A DNA stretch of 64,000 nucleotides from assembly GCA_013365325.1 (NCBI GenBank), contig JABVXV010000263.1:24363-88362 (forward strand), read 5' to 3'. Positions 1-14,600 of this stretch are shown here, in pieces. The notes below the pieces were generated by a model. It had not been told where the DNA came from. It searched no databases and saw nothing but the letters and a program-made list of their open reading frames with translations. A program made the position numbers and the translations under genes. Source of the stretch: Dipetalonema caudispina (lineage: Eukaryota; Nematoda; Chromadorea; Rhabditida; Onchocercidae). The stretch's first letter is position 1. Every line of letters starts with the position of its first letter.

Positions 1-304
1 CTCAAACGAATATTCTTGTGTTGCAAATGTATACATCTTCATTTAATTCAGCAGAATAAAGTCATCGCCATTTCATCATAAATGCTGTCATTATAAAGTA
101 ATCATTATTACTGTAAACGTTGAATAATAGAAATTGAATTAAATAAACCTGAAAACTTAGGTCATGCCAACTTATATCCACCATAATCACTTCCCACATT
201 TGTTTTCAGGCCCATAACACCCAGCTAACTATCAAATTTGAAAGAAGCAAATTAACTGAATCGAATACAGTGATGTTTCATTCAAAAAATGCATCATTCT
301 TTAC

Positions 305-1549
305 CTCTCCTTATCTTCGTCTGTAAAATAATCTTCCGGATTATCAGTTTTTTGCACAGGTACATTGAAAACAACTGATGAAGCTAATCCCTTACTGGCT
401 TCTGTAAACGCTTGCTGAAACATATTTTTCTTGTGCAACTATACATCGTAAGTGAAAAAATAAATTGTCACTTTAGTTTCGAGCTTTTAAAAAAAATCAC
501 TGTATTAGGACAACTAAAGCCGAACAAGCAATTTGATTAAATAAGACTATTCGAGCGCCAAAGTACGTAACTTTTTCGTTTGCGGACGTGTTCACTGCGT
601 AATGCATTACTGAGACAAAGGTTTTATGCTAAATAATGCAAAATGCTTTATGCGAAAATCTCAATTTAATTCAGAAACTAGCAGAAGCATGGAAGGAATT
701 TTTAAAAAATTCCAAAATCGCCTTAACTACAAAAAATTAATAAATCATACCCTTACCTGGAATTGTGCAATTTGTGCAGGATGCAAATCACCCAGAGTTA
801 TAGTACCTAGGACTTTCGGCTGCTGCTGCTGCTGTTGTTGTAGATATGATTGTGACTGCAAATTAGCAGCAATATCCCTAAAAATGAAAGGCTGTTCTTC
901 ATCCTTAAGACTAATGCAATTAACAACACGCTTCCTAAAAGTTAAAAATATACTTATTTTTCATAATTGTCGGGAGTGAATCAGTATCACTGACTGATTT
1001 GCTAATAGATACAATAATACATGCAACTACATAATTAGAGAAAATTATTCAATATTTTATATTCAATAAAATAATTATTCCACCTATTTCGCTACACACC
1101 GCTGAAGTCTACTCGGGAACTTTTATAAAAAGGCTTTTGAAATACGATGTGTGGAATTAGATACAGAATGGTAAGATATTTAAGTCGAATTGAAATTAAA
1201 TATAGTAATAATGACTCACGTCTTTCCATCATTGTTAACACTATGTTGAACTTCAACACCATTGATATAATTCTGCAAGATTCAACAAATGTGAATTTTA
1301 AATAAATTTTAATACGTCATTAACAAGCACTGGCTTACTGAAACTTCTGATAAATAAAAATTAATAAAGAGGAAGAAATTGCATGCATGATCAATAAAAA
1401 TTAACAAGGGGGAGAAAATTTAATACCTGCAAATTATTGGTAAAAGAATCAGAGCAAAGTGAGTCTGCAATCTGATCAGCAGCTTCTTCATCCGTTATTT
1501 CTCCACGAAGTGCCCGAACAAACGCCTTCTCAACCAATGTGGTTAGCAT
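305..1549 (-). CDS. Unrecognised protein with polyglutamine tract, 5' part
   Basis: Four exons join in frame on the minus strand: 1549-1427, 1272-1220, 934-757 and 414-305; the last has a good donor, so the gene continues past the left edge. The start ATG at 1549 lies 5 bases after a strong TTTTTTTAG acceptor (1557-1555), which fits trans-splicing onto a first coding exon. The visible 155 residues begin MLTTLVEKAFVRALRG, contain an acidic helix-like segment (RGEITDEEAADQIADSL), a run of seven Gln encoded by mixed CAA/CAG near residue 97, then LGTITLGDLHPAQIAQF and an acidic DNPEDYFTDEDKER. There is no signal peptide or membrane segment. The composition suggests a soluble, possibly nuclear protein, but I do not recognise the family and assign no function. 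Exon phases (0,2,0) and splice sites agree throughout, so that it is a gene is much surer than what it is. Confidence 0.7.
816..842 (+). repeat. CTG/TTG triplet run encoding polyGln
   Basis: A short CTG/TTG run on the plus strand encodes the Gln tract of the minus-strand gene at 305-1549. The mixed CAA/CAG coding makes it less prone to slippage than a pure repeat. Confidence 0.7.
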
Positions 1550-1554
1550 GAAAA

Positions 1555-5141
<3,587 letters not shown>

Positions 5142-6537
5142 AAATGATTTCTAATTGTTATCGATTCATTGTTGTAATTTAAATGCATATGGTTATAAAC
5201 AAGCTTTCGCTATTTATAGTAATTTGTGGGCATACACTAATCTCTAACTTCGCCGGAAATCGTCCCAGCATCACGCATGTACCGAATTCCATTTGTTTTG
5301 AAAGTAGAATGAACTTATTGAGACGTAATCGTTAGCTAGCTTTTCTGAATGTTCTTAGGTAGTGTGTGGAGTAAATTTCCGATGATTTTGATTTTTAAAA
5401 GAAATGGAATTCGTTTCAATAAGTTCATTTTACTTTGAAAGAATGGAACTCGACTTCTCTTTAACGTCTGGTAAGTCCAAGACTATTCCTCATAAAAATC
5501 TGGATCTATTCTCAACACATTTTGATATCATACAGCGAGTACGAATTTAAGATCGTATTTTTTCAGTTCTATTTTATTGCGTAAAAATATCACTGTCAAC
5601 AACTCAATGGAACTATGCAATGATCACAGAGTATGTTCTGGTCGATGAAAACAGATTTAACTGAAGCTACTGTTTTGATATTAGACTAGTTAGAAATATT
5701 AAATATACAATGCTTTCCTGACAAATGGAAAGGTTTGGAATGGTAGCAAGCGAGTAATACAAAAATACACCGAAGGATTAACACAGACTGGGAGGTCTGT
5801 CACCTTTCAACAACTGACTCGTAGTTTGAATTTTATACAAGTTAAGTTTGATCGGATTAAATTAAATTAGCTCAGCAAAAGGATTTCATCAGCCAATTGT
5901 CGAGAAGGTGCGAATGCATTTAACATTTTTTGGTGGTGTTAATTGCTACGGTGTATCAAACGAGTTAATTTAAGGGCAACAAATTAACTGATTCTAGTGA
6001 ATGATAACCATCATCAATTGAAGGAATAGTTGAGTATTACTTAAACGGCCAAAATATCTAAAGAATTAATAGTTTCATGCAAGTGAACATGGTGGTAGTT
6101 TGATAATTATAATTAAGTGCTCACTCTACTTCAAAAATTTACATAACACCAAAGAGCTTTTCTTATATTTTTCCGTTTTGGAAAGATTTACTTGCAACAA
6201 ACGTTTCTAATCCTCTTATCCTAACAAACTTCTCTTATCCACGTTACTTTGCCTGTTTCGCGTTACTTTGCCCTTCGATGAGCACTCAATTATCTAATCC
6301 AAGCCAACCATAAAACATAAGCTGGATATTAAACATAAAGGCATCATAATAAAATACGTAAAAAGATTCAAAAGCATCTAATGCGTCGATATCATATAGC
6401 TAGCCCACGAGTCAGTCAAGTAGACGCATTGACGAACAAAAAACCCACAATCTCAAATGAGGTCAACTAGAAACATGGATCGTGTACTGCGAATTATTCT
6501 ACAAAAAATACAACCTACATATACACATTCACAAAGT
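5142..6537. other. Convergent intergenic region between RPL11 and V-ATPase H
   Basis: The 1.4 kb between the two tail-to-tail genes must contain both 3' UTRs. No canonical AATAAA is obvious close to the RPL11 stop. The only notable structure is the inverted repeat at 5283-5452; no further coding signal is seen. Confidence 0.5.
5283..5452. repeat. Imperfect inverted repeat in the RPL11 3' flank
   Basis: Arm 5283-5325 and arm 5412-5452 are near-perfect reverse complements over about 41 bases with a handful of mismatches and one small gap; the spacer is about 86 bases. The longest shared core is around AATGAACTTATTGA. A third short copy of one arm end (AAATGGAATTCG, 5402-5413) abuts the second arm. 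It could be a small MITE remnant or a 3' UTR hairpin. Confidence 0.65.
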
Positions 6538-9500
6538 TCATTCAACCGTAGCAGCTGCATTGTCAGCATCTAGCTGTTTGCCAAGATATTCCCAGTTATG
6601 CACCATTAATTTCTGGATTGCAAGCAATGAATGATATCGTACGTTTGGATCATCCGCCGAAAGCAATTTCATTACTGCTTGCTTACCTTGCAGTTGTTCG
6701 ATCTTGCTAGAACAAAAAAATTTTTTGTGTATATACATATTTTCATAAAGGAAAAGATAAGCATGAAAACGAACTTTTTGCCTCTCGGATAGTGTCTGAC
6801 GTATTCTCCAATATCATGAACTGCTACGCAAAGAGCTAAGGTATCCGACTGTACTTCCAAAATTTTGATCAAAATCCTGGAAATGTACATGTTAAAGAAA
6901 AAAATAATAATCTTTGGATGTTTTATTAATCTTTGGATGGAAACTTACCTTAAAAGCTCAAAATCTTTTTCATTGAATTTCTGTGCATTTTCTCTCCAAA
7001 ACTTTTCTGATTTATGGACCGGGCTCCATTGTAGCCGACCTGATTTCACCTTAAAAAAAAAAAAGAAGATTCGAAAAATCAAACCACTCTTCATCTCTCT
7101 GTATGACAAGTCGCTTCCAGATGTGATAAACGAAGAAAATTTGGGAATTTCTACAATAAATATGGAAGGCTTTTGGAGTTCAAAGCATCTTAAAATTTGC
7201 CTTAGAATTTAATGATTTCGTTCAACTTCCTAGCAAAATTTACCAGGAATGATAAAGCAGTGTCTAGAAAGAAGTAGAATCGCGCTGCACTTTCTCTTTC
7301 ATTTGAAACATACCTCCGATACATATTCGTCAAACGAAGAAAAATCTTGGACCGAGGAATGCAACTTTTCACTGAGGAACTCAACATCATCGTTCAGCTC
7401 GTCATCATCAAATTTTTTTGAGTCCATTAGTTCAAGAGTTTTTAAAGTTTTGAATTGCACCATCTGCAAAGCTGCTTCTCGCTCAAGATCACGGTCATCG
7501 ATTTTCTCAAGAATATTTCGAAACGTTCCCAAGATTATGCGAATTACCTGTAAGTTTAGTGCCATTATTTCTTTACAAAAAAGCAAAAAAATAAAATGAT
7601 AGAAATCACTGATAGTTACTGCAAACTCATATGTGTCAAACCATGACGCACCAAATACATTAACTACTTCTATAAACTGTATTGGAAAAGTATCAAAAAT
7701 ATAATTTTACCTTCTCCTTGGTTGATTCCGTGAGAATATCACCCAGAATTTGAATGGCTCCGCTATGAGGGAATTTCTCGGCTATATGTGGATTGAATGT
7801 AAGACACCACAAGGAAAATATGAGTTGATACTGGAGTTGGAAATTGGTTTTACCACTCAACACCGATAAAATACTGAAAATCATTTTCAATTCATTTATA
7901 TAACGTATGAAAAAAATAACGAAAAATATAAAATTCGCTCTAATACAAATGCCCTTCTACCTATCTCTTTGCCTAACCAAATACAAAATATGTTGACTTC
8001 ATTTCCTGGACCTGTGAAATATTTAAAAGATTTTCCTATTTGAGTCTGAAGCATTACAAATTACTTCCAGTAGCAATAATAGCTACATTTATTTACCAAA
8101 GACCACGCAAGCAAAGAAAAAAATCATTCATTTAAAAACCTTTTGATACCATCCAATGCTAAAAATGCATGACGATACTCATCAATCCGAAGCATCATCT
8201 GCAAACAACGTGCTGTTGTATTGATATACTCATTTCCTGTAGACTTAAGTTGATTCTTGAGAAATGAAATGTAGAAGTTCAAATCAGAACCTTCCATGAA
8301 TGTCATACCAAAACATGCGAATTTCGCCAATACGGATGACATCTGCAAAAATGTTTTCGATGACCTGTCGCACCAAAGAATTTATTATTTACGACGGAAG
8401 TATCACAGACTTTTCAAGTGATTAGTTCTAAAATATCACAAAGTGCTAACAGATGCAAACAAGTACATATTCAGAGGTGCACTGCTAAGCATCATTTTAG
8501 ATTTCTGTATATTACAGTTTATACTTCAAAGAGAAATACATTACTGACAATATGAACACTCTATAATAAGCATGCAAGTACATATTCCATCAAATTACTT
8601 CCAAGTCTCTTTGATAAGGTTTGATTTGAAATGCAAACCTGATTTACAATAAATGGATCTTGACGCTGTAAGATCCCTAAAAACCATGACCATAGAGTAC
8701 GTTTATTTTTTCGGGCATAGCTATGAAATATTTCTACACGTGATTTATCCTCCTGAAATAAGTTATCAGTCATTAAATAAAAGTGTTATTATATATGAGG
8801 ATAAGAAAGAGAACTAACAGCTTTATATAAAAGTTTTAGGATTCTTTATTTCTTTTCACAGACAGCGACACTTTTTTCTCAGTAAACCTCAAAGTTTTCA
8901 TTGCCCTATTTTTATTTCCGAAAAATAGCTATGAAATATTTCTACACGTGATTTATCCTCCTGTGACAATATAAAGATTAAGATGATGACTAGCATTGTA
9001 AGGTCACTTCTCCTACAGTAAATACAGTATTACCAGATTTCCATCCCTGAATTATAGGGCAGGAGAAATTTTTCTAACTATATTTTTAGAAAAAATTATA
9101 TAAAAAGGCAAAAGTTATTGGAAATTTTGGTAACGCATGGAAACACTAACCATAATCATATCATCCAGTAATGTTAGTATGTAACGAACATTTTGATCTT
9201 TGGCAACAGTTGTAATAAAATTAATCATTGTTCGTGCACACTGCATCTTATTACTCTCTAGGAGGGCATCACGATCTTGTTTAGTTTTCGATGCTTCATA
9301 AGCCGTTATGAAATCATAATCTTCTTGGGCAATCATTTGACTCCTGCAGTGATCATTAATTAACAATTAATAATTTGACTTGGAACAAGTTTCATTTTTT
9401 CGCCTTACAACAATTGCTCCCTCATTTATTACATTATTCATCATCAAGAGAATAGTAAAAGTTAACATATAACACAGTAGCAAAGTGAGATGTGTAAGAT

Positions 9501-10060
9501 TAAATCTTAGAAGTTTTCTAACAGCAAAAAAAGGCAACCTACAAAATTTTCTATTATAAAATATACGAGGGAAAATGGCTAATAATCAACTAGTTGAAAA
9601 TTCAAAATGAGAAAACATTACATTATCATCTTAAGAAAAATATAAATATTCTGAGTTGTACCTTCTTTCATATTTCATTATGCTTTAACTAATATGAGTT
9701 ATTGTTTATTTTTCATAATTTTACAAAGCTTTTTCGTATCAATCATAACTGATAGCTTATTTTGTACTTGAAGTAATGAAAAAAAAAAAAATTTCCTCTA
9801 TATCTACAAGTAAGAACTATGGTTTCTTCTACATCTACAATAAATTCTCCATCATATTCGTAGTTACAAATAGCGCTTTATTTTAAAATACGATAACACA
9901 TAGGTGTAATAATAATACTGAAAACAAACCTTAAATAAGAATTCCAATTAGGTCTGTTATTTCGAACATCGACTGCTTCTAGTTGTAACTTACTCGTTGC
10001 GCTAATCATATCAACCTGAGGGATTTGTGGGACATCCGCTGATATTGTTGAGTCGGCCAT
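6538..10060 (-). CDS. vha-15: V-type proton ATPase subunit H
   Basis: Nine exons on the minus strand (10060-9930, 9343-9151, 8752-8639, 8342-8140, 7873-7711, 7547-7314, 7049-6949, 6876-6775, 6706-6538) give 469 residues, about the length of animal ATP6V1H. Family motifs run in order: [20 protein letters not shown] (about residues 95-115), [75 protein letters not shown], then [11 protein letters not shown] (about 401-411) and [13 protein letters not shown] near the C-terminus. Subunit H is an alpha-helical HEAT/armadillo-type regulator in the V1 sector; it is needed for coupled proton pumping and inhibits free V1 (family knowledge). The N-terminus diverges from vertebrates; the rest is well conserved. 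The 5' end faces the ADAM gene across 1.6 kb. Intron 2 holds a stray copy of the start of exon 3 (8925-8963). Confidence 0.97.
8925..8963 (-). pseudogene. Partial duplicate of V-ATPase H exon 3 start
   Basis: These 39 bases are identical to 8717-8755, which hold the first 36 bases of exon 3 plus its CAG acceptor. The copy lies 208 bases upstream in the intron, in the same orientation, and also has a CAG at its 5' edge. If spliced it would encode [12 protein letters not shown], then diverge and meet a stop within about 8 codons, so it cannot replace the exon. Confidence 0.85.
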
Positions 10061-11208
10061 TTTTCCGGAATGAAATACGGAATTTAAGAGTACTGAAAAT
10101 ACAAGTTAAAAGTTAAAAATAGCAACAACATAACCATTCCAGTATTCGATTAATTTGAATCATACAAATTTATCTCTGTATATACATTCTCTCTCTCTTC
10201 CTATTTCTTCTTTGTAATTATTTATTTTTTTTTGATACTATCCGGATAACATGAGCATGATAAATGGATGAATGAATGATTTGGAAGAAATCAAACAATA
10301 TAATATATGGAATAAATGTATGAAAAAATATCAGAACTTGATGAATGCAAGATTGAAATGAACAAATGAATGTAAAAATGGTAAAATGAATGATTATCGG
10401 ATTATATGGAAATGTAAGAAAATACCGAAATAGAACATAAAACATTTCAGATAAGTAAAAAAAAAAAAAACAATTAAAGGATGAGAAATCAATGATTAAA
10501 AGCAAACATTCCACATAAGACCATTCTCTTTCAAATATTTACATAAATTTGATTTGCTAAATAAAGGAATGTTAGAAGAGAGCATTTAAAGCATTGAAAT
10601 ATACCGGGAATTTAATTAGAATATCTCAAATAAACATAATAAAGTATTAATCAATCAATAAATATATCATATATATCGTTAATATCGTACATTTGATAGA
10701 AATATTCCATTCAATTATTAAAATTATTACTGATTAGTTGTTTGATTTCATATGATTATGAATAATTTTATGTTTCAGTTAATCCGGTTAACCGGATAAT
10801 TGAACACTTATCTATCATGCACTGTTATTCCATAAACTTTTCCTTCTATTCCTCTTCATTCTGTATTTCTTTTCCTCTTCCCTTTCTTTCCTATTTTACC
10901 ATTCTTACAACAATCATTTACCTTTCTCTTTCCTACAATCTTATTCTTTACTGATCACTCATCAATGATATCATCATCTCTTCTGTCCTTCCTATTTGTA
11001 ATCTATCGGCATTATTCATTTACTACCATTCAATCTGTACATTTTCAAATTGTCTCTTTACGAAATTGAATCGAATTCACAACATTTTTTGAAATGTATG
11101 TCTGTGCATGTCTCTGCATGTCTATGTATGTGGATGCATGTATATCCATGTGTATGTGTATGTATGTGTACGCATGTACATGCATGTGTATAAGTGTGTA
11201 TGTGTGTT

Positions 11209-11239
<31 letters not shown>

Positions 11240-11627
11240 ATCAATTTGAAATATGTTGTTGGGCAAAAATGTTAGAAAAATAAGAGAAAATTTGTCTACC
11301 GAAGTAGGTATAGGATTGGTCAAATGATTGACCAATAAAAGTTTCAGGTAATGATTGATATATTTTGAGTTAGAAAAGAGTGATTCCAAATAACCTGAAA
11401 ATACCAAACAGGTTTTAAAGTATGATAACCTGTTCCGTTAAAGGGAAAATTTAAATATAATCCACCTATCCAATTTCATGTAGAAAGTGAATTAATGTGA
11501 TAAATTGAAGAAATCCAATGATATTGAAATGCTTGTCCATTTTAGTTTATTTTAGATTCAAGTTAAAATTAGTTTCAGGTTAAAAGGTAAAGGTAAGCAA
11601 CTTATTGACACATGTGTATACTTTGTG
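10061..11627. other. Divergent intergenic region, V-ATPase H / ADAM17
   Basis: About 1.6 kb between two start codons on opposite strands, probably holding both promoters. It contains T/C-rich patches near 10180-10220 and 10850-10960 and the TG-rich repeat at 11095-11243. No convincing coding exon is present; the minus-strand open frame over the repeat is a His/Thr translation of it. Confidence 0.5.
11095..11243. repeat. (TG)n / ATGT-type simple repeat
   Basis: Degenerate ATGT/GTGC units pass into a nearly pure TG run at 11190-11240. Alternating purine-pyrimidine DNA of this length can adopt Z-form; it lies in the shared upstream region of two genes, about 400 bases from the ADAM start codon. 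Confidence 0.85.
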
Positions 11628-14600
11628 ATGTTGCTGTTTTGGAGGCGAATCGTCGTCTCATTTCATTTCCTGTTTTATGTCTGTTTGATAATAAATGGAG
11701 CATCTATTGATGGTAATGTTACTCATTTTTTTTTTTTTTTTTCGAAATTGTAACTTACAAAATTTACATTTCGGTTAAAGGAGAAAAATTTAAGTAATCA
11801 ACTAAATTAATGTTTTAAATGATGGACTGATAACACTTTTTTGCTATCTTCTATATTTCTTATCACTTTCTTTATCAGTCATCATAAATAACAAATGAAA
11901 GTGTAAAGGTGAATGTAAGATGGATTTGAATGAAAGATTAAAATATTATGAAATTATCGAAGTGAATCGACGAATTGAAAAACGAGGCATTGTGGATAAC
12001 AATGTTCTGTATAACAAACAAGAACGATTAACTTTTAGGTGCATTTTCTTTTTTTTTTTTTTTTTTTTTTTCTTATACTTATTTTGTTTATCATATAAAG
12101 TTGGCATGTGATATGAGAATATTCTTTTTTTTTAAATTTTGTCAAAAATTTAATTTTATTCATTAACTAATTTTTGCACGAAACATATGAATTTTTTCTT
12201 TTGTTGTTTCCTTTTGTTTCACTGATAAAATTTTACATAAAATACAATTTATGGTTTTTTAAAAACTTTTTTGGGGAACAGAAGGAATATTTCCAGGGCT
12301 TTCAATCGTTTTTTTGATATATATCTTACACCTAAAAGAGGCATTCTTCATACGAATTTCAAATGTCGTGAAATAGACGGATATGGATATGAGAAAGTAT
12401 GCATGGTTAATCCAAATGAACATTTCGGTGGTCATTTGCATGGTTTGCAACATTTTATATTGTGTTATTTCAATTTCCTATTAGATTGATGTTGCATAAT
12501 TATTTGAAATTTACGCTGGATATAATCTACAAGAAATTTCCCCTGACACAACTTATATCATGCTTCGTTTCAGTTAACTTTTGAAATTAATATCAGACTT
12601 GATTTATCTACACCAAACATAACGTTATACATTTAACATTTACATTGAGTCTAATTTAAAATTACTTTGTTATTATTTGCCTTTCAATCATTTTATCTTT
12701 ATACTCAATCTTATTTTCGGTATTCTGAAGGCGCTGCTGATTCAGTAATAGCGATTAGCTATAATGATGAGGGTTCGTTATTGGGCACTGTACAAAGTGA
12801 CGGGGAAATTTACGTCTTCGAACCTGCAAAAATTCATTTCGTAACTTTTTTTTCCTTATTATTTTTTATCATTGTTATCGACAGGGTTAATCTTGCTCTG
12901 AATAGATGATTTTCCATTTAAAATTAATTTCCTATTCATGTGGCGTATGTTTAATGATAGCGAAAAGTACATCATATGAATCTCTGTCTACCTTTGATCA
13001 ATAACTTTGACCAATGCATTTTTGTGGTTAAATGTATTACTGTAAAGTGTAGTATTAAAAAATTGGTACAAATGATTAAGAAAAATTCAAATCACATTTT
13101 CTTTTTAGAAATTATAGCAGTAATTTAGTTTAAATATCAAAGTTCTCAAATTCTTAAGGATATCAGTATTATTATATTCTGTATGTGAGGGAATTTTTAG
13201 AAAACAGCTCATCCATGGGAAGTCTTAGCCTATCGAAATTCGGATTTAAAACTAAATTATGCGATGGGTAATGGATCATTTTGTTCATCGATATTAATAG
13301 GGAATCAGAGTAATGTATCATTTTCTCAGTCATTGCGAGTCAAACGTTTGTCAGCATTACCAGCACATAAAAACCGGTTAGTTAATTGATTAATTAGTTT
13401 TTTTTTTGAGACAAGCACATATATATAAATATAAAGACAGCGGGAGAGAGAAAAAGATGTAAGAGGATATGTATATATATGTAAATTTCATTCCATCTGT
13501 AAAGGAAGTGCTTTTTTTTTTGTTTTGAATTTTAGCTGTGCCTTACGGGTGGTTGCGGATTATCGATTTTTTAGAACGATTGGAAATGGTAGTCAAGCTT
13601 TTTCTGCTAGATATTTGGTTTGTTTTAAAGTTACTTACTTAATTAACAATAAAAATCTGCTTGCTCATTCTTCTTGATTCATTCTTGTTTTTTTTTTTTC
13701 TTTTTTTTTTTGAATCTATGATATTATTCCCAATTATTTGTACAACGGAATATTGCATATGAATGCTTTTAATCCATTTCCTTTCTCGATGTCGTAAGTT
13801 TTTTTTTTCTGATCCTTGGGTAAGTGGGAGATGATGTTAAGCTATATTGTAAGCTTATAGATAAATGTAATTGATCGTGTCAATGCATTGTATACATCGA
13901 CTGATTGGGGCTTTGATGAAGATGGTCGACGATTGATTAATATGGGTTTCATGATAAAAGAAATGATAATTCATACATCACCTACTGTTGATCAACCTAA
14001 CCATTATAATTCAAATACCGATACTAAGCGAAACGTTAAAGCTGTTCTTGATGTTAGTTTTATTATATTATTTTGCTTATAATATGCCACTGGGTAATAC
14101 TCCTATTAGCGTTCTTCATAATGGCATTATTTGAAACTGCTCCATTAGAAAAAAAAGCAAAGAACTATTGCCATTATCTCATCAAGAGAGATTAAATGAA
14201 ATGATTTGGTAGTTGATAATGTGAAGCCCTGTAGAAGATTATATACACACATGGAATGTGATCATACTGAAGAAGATGTTTTGATGATTGTAGAAAGAAT
14301 GTATAGTTAATTCGTCGTTTGATAGAAGTTCTGCTTAAATTACCTATTCTAGTTTTGCCTGATTTTTTTTTCTTTTTGGTTTAGTTTCCGTTTAGTTTCA
14401 TTTATGTGAAATATTTTCAGAATTTTTCCCGAAATCAAGGATCTGATAAATATTGCCTTGTACACCTGTTTACAGCACAATCATTCGAAAATGGTGTTCT
14501 TGGCTTGGCATATATATCATCACCTGAACTTGATGCAGCGGGTGGGATATGTTCAGTACAGGTGGTTTCTTAGGAATAGTATGAAGCATTTAATGTTAGA

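Noticed and set aside
11045..11407. 120-codon minus-strand His/Thr-rich open frame
   Set aside because: It is a translation of the TG/ATGT simple repeat.
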